DNA of 64,000 nt, taken from the NCBI RefSeq assembly GCF_003946215.1, contig NZ_RHOW01000005.1, forward strand, positions 1-64,000, read 5' to 3'. Each line of letters begins with the position of its first letter. Within the stretch, counting starts at the first letter, position 1. Positions 19,161 through 27,532 of this stretch are shown here, one piece after another. The position numbers and the translations under genes were made by a program. The notes below the pieces were generated by a model. That model saw only the letters and a program-made list of their open reading frames with translations, was not told the origin of the DNA and did not search any database. Source of the stretch: Lapidilactobacillus mulanensis. Its GTDB lineage: Bacteria > Bacillota > Bacilli > Lactobacillales > Lactobacillaceae.

Positions 19161-20678
19161 ATGAATGAACGCGAACGAATTTTAGACCTTGTTAAAAAAG
19201 GTGTGATCACTTCCGAAGAAGGTTTGGTATTATTAGAAAATCTGGCTAAGAAGCGAGACACTGCTACTGATGCTACAAAAGAACAGACAACTCACACACA
19301 ATCACAGTCAACGACAGCACAACCTGAAGCCGATCAAGATCAAGATGATCAAGATGAAGCAGAAGATGAAGTTTTAAACAAATACGAGCAACAATTGAGT
19401 GAGCTTAAGGCTGACTTGGCCCGAGAAAATGACAAACTGGCAGAAACGCAAACAAAAATTTCTGCCGTTCAACGTCAAATCGACCGTGACCAAGAGCATA
19501 TTACAGTCATCGATGCCATGGAAGACCTTGACAGCCTGACCGAAGAGAAAGTTCAAGAACGCTCTGAAGCTAAGGGCCGTGTGGTTGAATTGCAACAAAC
19601 CATTGAAAATCTAGAACTTGCTCAGTCAGAATTAGCGGATAAAATTAGCGGCTTAAATAAAGAAATCGGTAAGTTAACGCGTGAACGAATCAAAGAAAGC
19701 ATTCATTTCGACGAGATCCGCGACAACACGACGTCAACATTCAACGATTTTGGCGAAAAGGTTTCTGATTTTAGCACATCGATCGGCGGCTTCGTTCGCG
19801 ATACCGTTAAGAATGTGGTCGATAATATCGATTGGAATGATGTCACGATCAAAGTGCCTGGCATTGTTTCATCAAGTTTCAAGCACGATTTTGTCTATGA
19901 GGATGCTCAAGCCACGATTCTTGATATCAAAAATGCCAACGGTGCAGTTAAGCTGACTAGCTGGGATAAAGAGGATATTAAAGTTGCCGCGAACATCAAG
20001 CTATATGGCAAAATGGAAGAAGCAGATCAACTGACTTCGTTCTTGAAGCGCAGCCACATTGAAGTGACTGATGATCGTTTTGTTTTCCAAGTGCCTAACA
20101 AACGGGTTCAAGCAGATTTACAAATTTACCTGCCAAAACGCACTTATGATCACGTCACCATGAATCTTTTAAACGGCAACATTGAGATCAAAGATTTTTC
20201 CGGTAAAGATATTTATCTGAAGACAACTAATGGTGAAACTTCTCTGAGCAACATTGACGCGACGATGATCGAATTCGAGGGTGTTAATGGCTCCGTCGAA
20301 TTGACCGATAGCAAATTGCGTGAGGCTTTATTCAGCACCGTTAATGGGAACGTCACGTTGAATGCCAACGTTCAAGCTGGCGACCTTTCAACCGTTAATG
20401 GCAGTGTCAAGGCAACGTTGCACAATGATGATCTTCATCGCTTAGATGCTTCATCTGTTCATGGCACCGTTAAAATTGCCGTAGAAAACACACTTGATTT
20501 TCACGGCGTGGCCAAAACACGCCTCGGCACCGTCAACACCCGTGTGGCTAATTTAGAAATTATGGATGAAAAGACAACCACAGGCAAACGATTAAACTTT
20601 AAACGCGGTGACACAGAAGGCGCCGATTTAAACCTAAGCAGCACCTCAGGCACCATTTATCTAAAGGATAACCAATAA
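19161..20678 (+). CDS. LiaX-like DUF4097 envelope-stress protein
   Basis: 505 residues in three parts: an N-terminal SHOCT-like helical segment (RILDLVKKGVITSEEGLVLLENL), an acidic Q/D/E-rich linker, a coiled coil (about 75-190) and a C-terminal DUF4097 beta-repeat domain (about 245-505; repeated VNGSV/VNGNV/VHGTV turns). This is the layout of enterococcal LiaX, which regulates the LiaFSR response to daptomycin and antimicrobial peptides. No signal peptide is seen. ATG 19161 is chosen over 19146 because GGAGG (19148-19152) sits eight bases before it. The next genes encode PspC and small membrane proteins, as in liaXYZ. Confidence 0.82.
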   Translation: MNERERILDLVKKGVITSEEGLVLLENLAKKRDTATDATKEQTTHTQSQSTTAQPEADQDQDDQDEAEDEVLNKYEQQLSELKADLARENDKLAETQTKISAVQRQIDRDQEHITVIDAMEDLDSLTEEKVQERSEAKGRVVELQQTIENLELAQSELADKISGLNKEIGKLTRERIKESIHFDEIRDNTTSTFNDFGEKVSDFSTSIGGFVRDTVKNVVDNIDWNDVTIKVPGIVSSSFKHDFVYEDAQATILDIKNANGAVKLTSWDKEDIKVAANIKLYGKMEEADQLTSFLKRSHIEVTDDRFVFQVPNKRVQADLQIYLPKRTYDHVTMNLLNGNIEIKDFSGKDIYLKTTNGETSLSNIDATMIEFEGVNGSVELTDSKLREALFSTVNGNVTLNANVQAGDLSTVNGSVKATLHNDDLHRLDASSVHGTVKIAVENTLDFHGVAKTRLGTVNTRVANLEIMDEKTTTGKRLNFKRGDTEGADLNLSSTSGTIYLKDNQ

Positions 20679-20688
20679 TCAAGCTGCG

Positions 20689-20808
20689 AAAGTTAACGGT
20701 TGGCTGCGTAAGATAAGCTCGTCAATCACTCAATTCGGTTTGTGAATTCAGTGATTGATAGCTTATCTATAGCAGACAGTTAACTTGAGCGCAATTCAAG
20801 CTGTGAGG
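20689..20808 (-). repeat. R2-family nested hairpin in reverse orientation (R2i)
   Basis: The outer stem AGTTAAC (20691-20697) pairs with GTTAACT (20779-20785). Next come GGCTGCGTA and its partner AGCAGAC, then inner stem TCAATCACT/AGTGATTGA with AATTC caps. Read on the minus strand it has the joints of R2f (CTGTCTGCTAT and ACGCAGCCAACCG) but different stems. A truncated repeat of GGCTGCGTAAGATA follows at 20821. Confidence 0.7.
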
Positions 20809-20871
20809 AGCCATGGTTTTGGCTGCGTAAGATAGGTTTTTGTACGATACTTGTTTATTTTGGAGGAGTTA

Positions 20872-21132
20872 ATGATGAAAAAGCGTTTATACCGTTCTAG
20901 AACTGATCGAAAAATTGCCGGTGTTGCCGGTGGGATCGCCCAGTATTTCGATATTGATCCAACATTAGTACGTGTGGCTTTTGCGCTAATGGTATTACTC
21001 GCATCAAGTGGTTTCTGGATATATTTGGCACTCTGGTTGATCATACCAGAAGAGTCAGCGTCCAACCGCAATGATGGTTCTACAACGAGTCGTCCTAATC
21101 GCGATCATGATAGTAACTGGAGTAATTTCTAA
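20872..21132 (+). CDS. PspC-domain membrane protein (LiaY-like)
   Basis: 86 residues (85 if ATG 20875 is used). A PspC domain fills the protein: basic KKRLYRSRTDRKIAGVAGGIAQYF, then DPTLVRVAFALMVLLASSGFWIYLALWLIIPEE with one or two membrane helices, and a polar tail. PspC proteins sense membrane stress. In enterococci LiaY binds LiaX-related partners during antibiotic-induced lipid redistribution. GGAGGAG sits just upstream. It is separated from the LiaX-like gene by 193 bases holding an R2 unit. Confidence 0.88.
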   Translation: MMKKRLYRSRTDRKIAGVAGGIAQYFDIDPTLVRVAFALMVLLASSGFWIYLALWLIIPEESASNRNDGSTTSRPNRDHDSNWSNF

Positions 21133-21152
21133 TTAGTTGAGAGGTGTTTGCA

Positions 21153-21461
21153 TTGCCGTTTATCTTATTTTTATTTTTCATTCCCATTTTATTGATCATC
21201 GTTTTCGCGTTGATCGCCGGTGCTATTGGGATTTTCTTCGGGCTTTTGAAATTCTTACTGCCCCTGATTATCATTGCGGCGATCGTGAATTATTTCGCGC
21301 GTCGTTCTGATCGAAGTGATTCATGGACAACCCGTTCAACTTACCAGCGACATCCGACTTCATCTTCATCTCAACACATCCGTAAGGAAATTTATGATGT
21401 CAAAGAAAAAGATGTGTCTAAGCGTCAACACGATGATCATGATGAGTGGAGCGATTTTTAA
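21153..21461 (+). CDS. Small membrane protein of the LiaX-like locus
   Basis: 102 residues. Two hydrophobic segments in the first ~50 (ILFLFFIPILLIIVFALIAGAIGIFFGL and KFLLPLIIIAAIVNYFA) are followed by a charged Ser/Arg/His-rich cytoplasmic tail ending DDHDEWSDF. TTG 21153 is chosen because GAGAGG (21139-21144) overlaps the alternative GTG 21144. It follows pspC by 20 bases. By position it corresponds to the third gene of liaXYZ-type loci, but sequence alone does not prove it. Confidence 0.7.
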   Translation: MPFILFLFFIPILLIIVFALIAGAIGIFFGLLKFLLPLIIIAAIVNYFARRSDRSDSWTTRSTYQRHPTSSSSQHIRKEIYDVKEKDVSKRQHDDHDEWSDF

Positions 21462-21513
21462 TCTGGATCTGTTTACGAATTAATGATCTAGAATTGACTT
21501 AGGGGGTTAAGCA

Positions 21514-22110
21514 GTGAATGCGCAAGCTAGTAGAAAACTAATCAACATTTCTTCAGTGATATCGCTGATGGCAATCATTAGCTTGACTATCTATTGGTGG
21601 CAAATGGGACTGTTTAGTAGCCAAACTGCGCTACAAAGTTACGTTGCTCACCGTCAATTATTAGGTCCGTTGATTTTTATCGGTATTCAGATCGTCCAAG
21701 TGGTCATTCCCATTATTCCTGGTGGCATTAGTACTGCTGTTGGTGTCGTTATTTTCGGCCCATTGTGGGGATTTGTTTACAACTATATCGGAATTGTGAC
21801 TGGCTCGTTTATCAACTTTTTCTTGGCGCGACATTACGGACAAGATTTCATTCTCCACGTGATTCCGGAGAAGGTTTACAATCGCTATATTGACAAAACC
21901 AAGAATCAAAAAGCCTTCGATTGGTTTTTCGCCGCCGCGATTTTTCTACCAGTCGCACCAGATGATGTTTTGGTGCTGATTGCGGGATTAACCAAGATGT
22001 CTTGGCAAAAGTTCAGCGCCATCATCATCTTGCTGAAACCCTTCACGATTGCTGCCTATAGTTTTGTGCTATTGTATGGCAGCCAATGGCTATTTCAATT
22101 TCTTAAATAA
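21514..22110 (+). CDS. TVP38/TMEM64-family (VTT-domain) membrane protein
   Basis: 198 residues with several membrane helices and the VTT/DedA-like domain: IIPGGISTAVGVVIFGPLWGFVYNYIGIVTGSFINFFLARHYG, then FLPVAPDDVLVLIAGLT. Related proteins flip or transport lipids, including undecaprenyl phosphate for DedA members. Start GTG 21514 behind AGGGGG. It is the last gene of the stress locus and is followed by a terminator, which fits a role in envelope lipid handling. Confidence 0.85.
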   Translation: MNAQASRKLINISSVISLMAIISLTIYWWQMGLFSSQTALQSYVAHRQLLGPLIFIGIQIVQVVIPIIPGGISTAVGVVIFGPLWGFVYNYIGIVTGSFINFFLARHYGQDFILHVIPEKVYNRYIDKTKNQKAFDWFFAAAIFLPVAPDDVLVLIAGLTKMSWQKFSAIIILLKPFTIAAYSFVLLYGSQWLFQFLK

Positions 22111-22112
22111 AT

Positions 22113-22146
22113 AAACGCCCACTTGCAAATGCAGGTGGGCGTTTTG
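22113..22146 (+). terminator. Terminator after VTT gene
   Basis: AAACGCCCAC pairs with GTGGGCGTTTT around TTGCAAATGCA, followed by T-rich sequence. Confidence 0.85.
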
Positions 22147-22266
22147 TTTGGCAAAGGCTTAGAATAGCAAGAAAGTGTTAAAGTCAATTTTGCCAAAACT
22201 TTTCGACATCAGAGTCTTAGAATTCTAGCCTGTATCAAGGTATCTAGGTCTAGAAAACATCTCGGC

Positions 22267-22295
22267 TTGTTAAACCTTCGCGTAACTTTTATAAT
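22267..22295 (+). promoter_or_regulatory. Promoter of the LacI-family regulator gene
   Basis: TTGTTA (22267-22272), a 17-base spacer and TATAAT (22290-22295), 33 bases before the start codon. Unlike the structural mal promoters it has a good -35 and no copy of the 14-bp operator. Confidence 0.75.
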
Positions 22296-22327
22296 TAAAC
22301 TATACCGACGCTGTTTTATAGGAGAGG

Positions 22328-23329
22328 GTGAGTTCGATCGCGACACTGAATGATGTGGCCAAATTGGCGAATGTTTCCAAAATGACGGTTTCACGGGTGA
22401 TCAATCATCCCGAACAAGTCACGGATGAACTGAAACAATTGGTTTTCAAAGCTATGAAAGAATTGAATTATCAACCTAACTTTGCGGCCAAGGCGCTTGC
22501 GGCAAACACAACGCGGATCATTAAGTTGATCATTTTAGAAAAAGTGGACACAGTAGAACCTTATTACGCGACGCTATTAATGGGCGTCGCTCAATTTTTG
22601 AATGGTCACCAATACGCGCTACAAGTGGTCACGCAAAAAAATGCCGGCATCGGTGATTGCGATGGCTATATTATTACTGGTGCACGTCAGAGTGATTTCG
22701 AATGGATCCAAGAGTTAAATCGACCGACGATTCTTTTTGGCGAGAACCGCCATAATTATGATTTCGTGGATTCGGATAATAAATATGGCACTTTTCTAGC
22801 GACTAGCGCCGCAATTACCGACGGCTATGAGCACATTATTTATTTCGGAATCGAGTTAAAGGAGTCGTTCGAGTATTCGCGGGAACGTGGCTACATGGGC
22901 ACCATGCAAAAAGCCGGCCGTGATCCGCAGATCGTGCGTTTCGGCAATCATTCATCTGAATCACAGAATTATATTCAGGAGCATTGGCAGGAGTTTGAAA
23001 AAAATACTTGCTTTGTTTGCTCGAGTGATCGTCTAGCAATCGGCGTCGAACGTGGTATCCAACATATGAACGGAAACATTCCTGAAGACTTCGGCATTAT
23101 CGGATTCGATGGCGTGTTCCTTGATCAAATTGCGGAGCCAAAGCTGACGACGGTGAAACAACCGGTAATGGATATGGGCAGTAAGAGTGCGGAATTACTG
23201 CTACAAAAAATTAACTGGGGTCTACCGTTGACAGAAGATCATCAACCCACGCGGACGCACCGGATGGAAATTGCCTTTTCACCAGAATTGATTCGGCGAC
23301 AAACCACTCGTAATTATCATTTGACTTAA
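22328..23329 (+). CDS. LacI-family maltose regulator (MalR-like)
   Basis: 333 residues. The N-terminal helix-turn-helix and hinge (ATLNDVAKLANVSKMTVSRVINHPEQV...LNYQPNFAAKALA) are typical of LacI/GalR, with a periplasmic-binding-like sensor domain ending ...PELIRRQTT. It is transcribed ahead of the maltodextrin genes, whose promoters share TGTTA-N4-TAACA operators, so it is probably their regulator. The start is GTG 22328 directly after AGGAGAGG, unusually close to the ribosome binding site. No better start codon is seen, so the exact N-terminus is uncertain by a few residues. Confidence 0.88.
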   Translation: MSSIATLNDVAKLANVSKMTVSRVINHPEQVTDELKQLVFKAMKELNYQPNFAAKALAANTTRIIKLIILEKVDTVEPYYATLLMGVAQFLNGHQYALQVVTQKNAGIGDCDGYIITGARQSDFEWIQELNRPTILFGENRHNYDFVDSDNKYGTFLATSAAITDGYEHIIYFGIELKESFEYSRERGYMGTMQKAGRDPQIVRFGNHSSESQNYIQEHWQEFEKNTCFVCSSDRLAIGVERGIQHMNGNIPEDFGIIGFDGVFLDQIAEPKLTTVKQPVMDMGSKSAELLLQKINWGLPLTEDHQPTRTHRMEIAFSPELIRRQTTRNYHLT

Positions 23330-23336
23330 ATTATTC

Positions 23337-23362
23337 GCCTACCATACTTGGTGGGCTTTTTT
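23337..23362 (+). terminator. Terminator after LacI-family gene
   Basis: GCCTACC pairs with GGTGGGC around ATACTT, followed by TTTTTT. Confidence 0.85.
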
Positions 23363-23418
23363 AATGAGCGAGTTTGTTCGCATGAGTGGCGATGACTAGG
23401 GAGTGTTAAAATTCTTAG

Positions 23419-23790
23419 TCTACCTTCGGTCGTGGCTGCGTGGGGCAAGTGACTGACTACTGTGGGGACGGTTCCAGACTTTTCCCGAAACGTGTTCTGC
23501 AACATTGAAATCAGCATCTAAGAGATCAAGCCACGAAGAATGAAGACCAATTCTTGTGTCTTGACGTCTTAGCTGTTGATTTCAACCCATGTTGCGCCAC
23601 ACTCTGGGAAAATTCTTCCACCTCGATTTCGAGCTTTTTCTCAGTCGCAGGTGCGGCTACTGATAAAAATCTCGAAATGCGCCCCTGCTGTAAGCGACGA
23701 TGGCCCATGTCGCAACAGCAGTTTCACAGTGTCGTCACTTGCCCCACGCAGCCGCGACCTAAACTGGAATTAGTTTAGTGATGAACTGGG
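23419..23790 (+). repeat. R1-family repeat interrupted by R2 (R1d)
   Basis: The left arm at 23428-23453 (GGTCGTGGCTGCGTGGGGCA...) pairs with the right arm at 23734-23759 with one mismatch. The TGTGGGGACGG core is followed by TTCCACCTCGATTTCGAGC and an inner hairpin CTGCTGT...ACAGCAG around GCGAC/GTCGC. Compared with the uninterrupted R1e copy at 31.8 kb, about 115 bases of R2 sequence sit in the small loop after TTTTCCC. Confidence 0.8.
23490..23605 (+). repeat. R2 unit nested inside R1d (R2j)
   Basis: Outer stem TGCAACAT/ATGTTGCG, joints TGAAATCAG and TGATTTCAACCC, CTAAG/CTTAG, and an inner stem around GAATGAAGACCAATTC. The ends are ACGTGTTC and CACACTCTGG. Its absence from the sister R1e copy shows insertion or replacement at this point. 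Confidence 0.8.
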
Positions 23791-23949
23791 AAGAACTGGA
23801 TTTAGGTGGAAGGACTTTATTCCTTCGTCGATTGTTTTGTTGCTGGAAATATGATCACGTTGAATATTTTGCCACCAGGAAAATCAAGTTGCGCATAAAA
23901 GCTTGGTACGGGAGAAAGTCCAGTTCAGAATCCAACTCTGCTAACTAGA

Positions 23950-24170
23950 ATAGACCACAGAATTTGCGGAAGAGAATGAACAGCACACTGTGATAATGGT
24001 CTTAGCGACATGGTCCACCGTCGCTTAGAGCATGGGAAATTCGGAGATCTTGCGGTTTTGGCAAGAGCTCCAAATTTAGGCGGAAGAATTTTGGTGGGCT
24101 TCCAAAATCCTGGAGCCGTCCCCACAAGTGAGCTGTTCATTCTCTGGAGCAAATTCAAACTGCAGTTAAG
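23950..24170 (-). repeat. R1-family structured repeat (R1f)
   Basis: Arms: GAATTTGCGGAAGAGAATGA... at 23960-23984 and its near complement at 24132-24156, with an internal CGG/GGA loop. The core (GGAGCCGTCCCCACAAG) is on the right, so the unit is reversed. The inner hairpin TCTTAGCGAC/GTCGCTTAGA is present. Together with R1d it forms a compound repeated at 31.8-32.4 kb. Confidence 0.75.
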
Positions 24171-24233
24171 CAAAAACCAGAGGTTTTGTAAACTCGGAAA
24201 CGCCATACTCATTTAAAACCGACAAAACAATTC

Positions 24234-24289
24234 TGTTACCGATAACATCAACGAAAGTGCTTGCTGTTCTGTAATCGCTTTTCTATGAT
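24234..24289 (+). promoter_or_regulatory. Mal operator and promoter of alpha-glucosidase
   Basis: Operator TGTTACCGATAACA (24234-24247); 13 bases later -35 TTGCTG (24261-24266), a 17-base spacer, and -10 TATGAT (24284-24289). The operator lies wholly upstream of the weak -35, a position typical of activation. A CcpA-like half-site (AAGCGATTACA on the minus strand) lies in the spacer. Confidence 0.78.
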
Positions 24290-24356
24290 AGGTATTGAGT
24301 TGTTGTGCTGAGCCAATTAATCTAGCGTACTCAGGCAACAGGAAAGGATGAATCAC

Positions 24357-26033
24357 ATGACAGAATGGTATGACCAAGCAATTGTCTATCAAGTCTATCC
24401 TCGTAGTTTTCAAGATAGTAATAATGATGGAATCGGTGATCTGCGCGGCCTCATCGATCGACTGGATTACATCAAGGCGTTGGGTGTGAACACGATTTGG
24501 CTCAATCCCGTATTTACGTCACCCCAAGTTGATAATGGCTATGATGTATCGAACTACTACACCATCGATCCGAAATTTGGTGACATGAGCACCATGAACG
24601 AGCTGATTGAGAAAGCCCATCAGCTAGGATTACATGTGATGATGGATTTTGTTTTGAATCATACATCTGATCAGCATCCTTGGTTTCAAGATGCGTTGAA
24701 AGGACCGAACAGTCTGTTCCGTGATTATTATATTTGGGAGAGAACGGAGAATGGCTTGCCACCCAACAATTGGGGCTCATTCTTCGGCGGTTCCGTTTGG
24801 ACAGAGCATCCTAGTGAACCTGGTTCCTATTATTTCCACCTTTTCGATCAGCACATGCCTGATTTGAACTGGAAGAATCCAGAAGTACGTGAGGCGATGA
24901 TCGAGGTCGCTAAGTTCTGGGTTGAAAAAGGGGTGGATGGGTTACGACTAGATGCCTTTATTCACATCGCTAAAGGCACGTTGACTCAAAATTATCCAAC
25001 GCAATCCAACGAGCCAGTTGTAGCTGAACCGATGTTTGCAAACTTGCCTAATGTGGTGACTTATTTACAAGAATTCATTAACGAGTTGCGCAAGATCAAT
25101 CCTGATCTGTTTATTTTGGGCGAGGGTGCCTCTGCTGATCCTAATTTAGCCGCGCTGTATACGCGTGAGACTGGCGGTAATAAACTGTGTGATGCAATTG
25201 TCAGCTTCCGTAATCTACCGAAAAAAAGGGTACCTGCAACAGCTGTCCAGAACCAGTTCAAGTTGCCGCAGCGAGAAGCGTTAGACGTCGCCAACTTGCC
25301 AGTTTCTATTGTCGAATGGCAGACGGTTTTGGCGCAGACGACCCAACCAACACTCTACTTTAGTAATCACGACTTGCCGAGAATGGCGACGGTTTATGGC
25401 GACGAAGATTATCCGCTTGAAAGTATCAAGACGCTAGCCACGATGTTGTATTTGCAAAAAGGCGTTCCGATTATTTATTATGGTGAAGAATTAGGCTTGA
25501 AGAGCGCTGAACTCACCCGCTTTTCTGCATTTCAAGATCAATCCGTTGCAGAACTGGGTAAAAAAGTTCCCGCCGATCAAAAAGAGGCTGTTTTAACAAG
25601 CCTGTCGCAAATTCATAAGACAGCAGCTAGACAAGCCATGCCTTGGGATCAGAGTGCCAACAACGGCTTCTCTGAACACGAGCCTTGGTTAAGAGTGACA
25701 CAGAAACAAACGACGGTGGCAGAGCAAGAGACGGATCCTGATAGCATACTTAACTTTTATCGGGCATTATTGAAGCTGAAACAGAAACCGTTATTTGCAA
25801 CTGGTAGTTTTCAGTTGCTCAATTCGCCGGAGTCGGTGATTATGTATCAACGTAACTCTGATCAACAGGTTGCTGTTGTCGTCACGAATCTTTCGCGCCA
25901 AGCACAAAAGGTGCAATTGCCAGAAGGCACCGTTGGTCAATCGCAATTGGCAACAGGCGAGTGGCATTTGACTGGCCAAGAATTAAGCTTGGGTGCATGG
26001 TCGAGTATCGTTTTCGTGAGTCAGCATCTTTAA
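24357..26033 (+). CDS. Alpha-glucosidase, GH13 (oligo-1,6-glucosidase type)
   Basis: 558-residue cytosolic GH13 enzyme cleaving terminal alpha-glucosidic bonds of maltose- or isomaltose-type oligosaccharides. Visible signatures are YQVYPRSFQDSNNDGIGDL at the N-terminus, nucleophile Asp199 (GLRLDAF), acid/base Glu256 (ILGEGA), and transition-state Asp339 (SNHDLPR). There is no signal peptide. ATG 24357 is preferred to ATG 24348 because the GGAAAGGA ribosome binding site ends at 24348. Linkage preference cannot be settled by eye. It stands alone behind its own mal operator. Confidence 0.9.
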   Translation: MTEWYDQAIVYQVYPRSFQDSNNDGIGDLRGLIDRLDYIKALGVNTIWLNPVFTSPQVDNGYDVSNYYTIDPKFGDMSTMNELIEKAHQLGLHVMMDFVLNHTSDQHPWFQDALKGPNSLFRDYYIWERTENGLPPNNWGSFFGGSVWTEHPSEPGSYYFHLFDQHMPDLNWKNPEVREAMIEVAKFWVEKGVDGLRLDAFIHIAKGTLTQNYPTQSNEPVVAEPMFANLPNVVTYLQEFINELRKINPDLFILGEGASADPNLAALYTRETGGNKLCDAIVSFRNLPKKRVPATAVQNQFKLPQREALDVANLPVSIVEWQTVLAQTTQPTLYFSNHDLPRMATVYGDEDYPLESIKTLATMLYLQKGVPIIYYGEELGLKSAELTRFSAFQDQSVAELGKKVPADQKEAVLTSLSQIHKTAARQAMPWDQSANNGFSEHEPWLRVTQKQTTVAEQETDPDSILNFYRALLKLKQKPLFATGSFQLLNSPESVIMYQRNSDQQVAVVVTNLSRQAQKVQLPEGTVGQSQLATGEWHLTGQELSLGAWSSIVFVSQHL

Positions 26034-26189
26034 ATCCGATTCGGTGAAACGAATTTAGATTTCAAACATCTTTACTGAAAAAAGAGGGCTCTTAATGGTC
26101 AAACTTCTTGCGATCGGCTTTGAGGAAACGATGGCGGCATCAAGCGCTAAAGTCAGATGGGCCTGACATTTCAAGTGTTGGCGCTTTTC

Positions 26190-26264
26190 TGTTATCGGTA
26201 ACATCGGTATTTGCCTTGATTAAAAAACTAGAGGCTGTAATAATGACCCTTGTAAGCGAAATCA
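26190..26264 (+). promoter_or_regulatory. Mal operator, promoter and cre site of malEFG
   Basis: Operator TGTTATCGGTAACA (26190-26203); -35 TTGATT (26216-26221), a 17-base spacer, and -10 AATAAT (26239-26244). TTGTAAGCGAAATCA (26250-26264) matches the CcpA site WTGNAANCGNWNNCW at every defined position and overlaps the expected transcription start, so glucose repression by CcpA is likely. Confidence 0.78.
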
Positions 26265-26292
26265 TATTTTAATTCTAGGAGGAACCAGAGAA

Positions 26293-27513
26293 ATGAAGTC
26301 ATGGAAGAAGATCGTGGTTGCGGGTGCTTCAGTTTTAGCATTAGCGACAGTCGCCTCTATTGATAGCCAGAGCGTTTCAGCTGCGACGGCTAAGCCAAAG
26401 GGTAACATCACATTATGGGTCGATACAAACAATGTGCCATCATACAAGAAATTAGTTAAGAAATTCGAGAAGAAGTATCCAAAAGTTAAAGTTAAGGTTT
26501 CAACGAGTCCATCGGGTTCTGCTTCTGCAAAAACCGATTTGGCCAAAGATCCATCCAAGGCTGCTGATGTCTTCAAAGCACCTAACGACCAATTAGGCGC
26601 AATGTTCGCTGCAGGCTACATCAATCCCTTATCGCCATCCGCAAAGAAATGGGTGAAGAAGAATGATGTGAAGTTGGCAGGGAAAGCTGTGACTTGGAAG
26701 GGTCAATATTTAGCTTATCCACAAGATGAGCAAGCAAACATCATTTACTATAACAAGTCAAAATTAAATGCAACTCAAGTCAAAACATGGAAGAGTCTAA
26801 CGGCAACAGGTGTGATCGGGACTGACTTTACTAACGCCTATAACTGGTATCCAGCCTTCTTATCAAATGGGACTTACCTTTATGGCAAGAATGGTGAAAA
26901 ACTAAAGGGAACTAAGGTTAACAATGCTAAAGGTGTTCAGGTCATGACTTGGTTGGCTGCTCAAAAGTCCAACAAGGGCGTTCGTCAGTCAGGTTCAGCA
27001 CTGTTGAGTGATTTAGAAGCAGGCAAGACATCCGCAATTCTTGATGGTCCTTGGGATGGTCAAAGCGTTAAGAAGATCTTAGGTGATGACTTTGGTGTTT
27101 CAATTCTTCCTAAGATCGATTTCGGCTCAGGTAAAGAGAAACAAATGAAGGCATTCGCCGGTGTCGGTACTTTAGCCGTTAATGCAAAATCGAAGCATCA
27201 ATTAGCTGCGGCAACCTTAGCCCAATATCTATCGAACCATAAGTCTCAGGTTGCGCTTTATAAAGGCACAAATGCCATTCCTGTTTCTAAGAAAGCACAA
27301 AAGAATAAGGCAATTAAAGCTGATCCAGTGGCTAAAGCGGTGATCAAACAAGCAAATCTCAGTACTGTAATGCCAAAGATGGACCAGATGGCGTCGTTCT
27401 GGAATTTAGCCGCACCACTGATCGACAATGCCTATAAAGGTAAAACACCAGCTTCACAATACAAGACACAACTTGCATCGTTTGAAAAAGGAATTTCTGG
27501 TAGCTCTAAGTAA
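26293..27513 (+). CDS. malE: Maltose/maltodextrin ABC transporter binding protein
   Basis: 406 residues, MalE family (GNITLWVDTNNVPSYKKLVKKFEKKYP; AYPQDEQANIIYYNKS; ILDGPWDGQ). The N-terminus is a signal peptide (MKSWKKIVVAGASVLALATVASIDSQSVSA) with an AxA-type cleavage site and, unusually for a Gram-positive solute-binding protein, no lipobox cysteine. The protein is lysine-rich, so it may be held at the surface by charge. It is first of the malEFG operon, and a hairpin separates it from malF. Confidence 0.92.
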   Translation: MKSWKKIVVAGASVLALATVASIDSQSVSAATAKPKGNITLWVDTNNVPSYKKLVKKFEKKYPKVKVKVSTSPSGSASAKTDLAKDPSKAADVFKAPNDQLGAMFAAGYINPLSPSAKKWVKKNDVKLAGKAVTWKGQYLAYPQDEQANIIYYNKSKLNATQVKTWKSLTATGVIGTDFTNAYNWYPAFLSNGTYLYGKNGEKLKGTKVNNAKGVQVMTWLAAQKSNKGVRQSGSALLSDLEAGKTSAILDGPWDGQSVKKILGDDFGVSILPKIDFGSGKEKQMKAFAGVGTLAVNAKSKHQLAAATLAQYLSNHKSQVALYKGTNAIPVSKKAQKNKAIKADPVAKAVIKQANLSTVMPKMDQMASFWNLAAPLIDNAYKGKTPASQYKTQLASFEKGISGSSK

Positions 27514-27532
27514 TGTTGTTATGATCTGTGGG

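Noticed and set aside
26095-26166. 23-codon frame with a GAGGG site downstream of the alpha-glucosidase gene
   Set aside because: The product (MVKLLAIGFEETMAASSAKV...) shows no recognisable feature, and there is no overlap or context that supports it. Possible, but not supportable.
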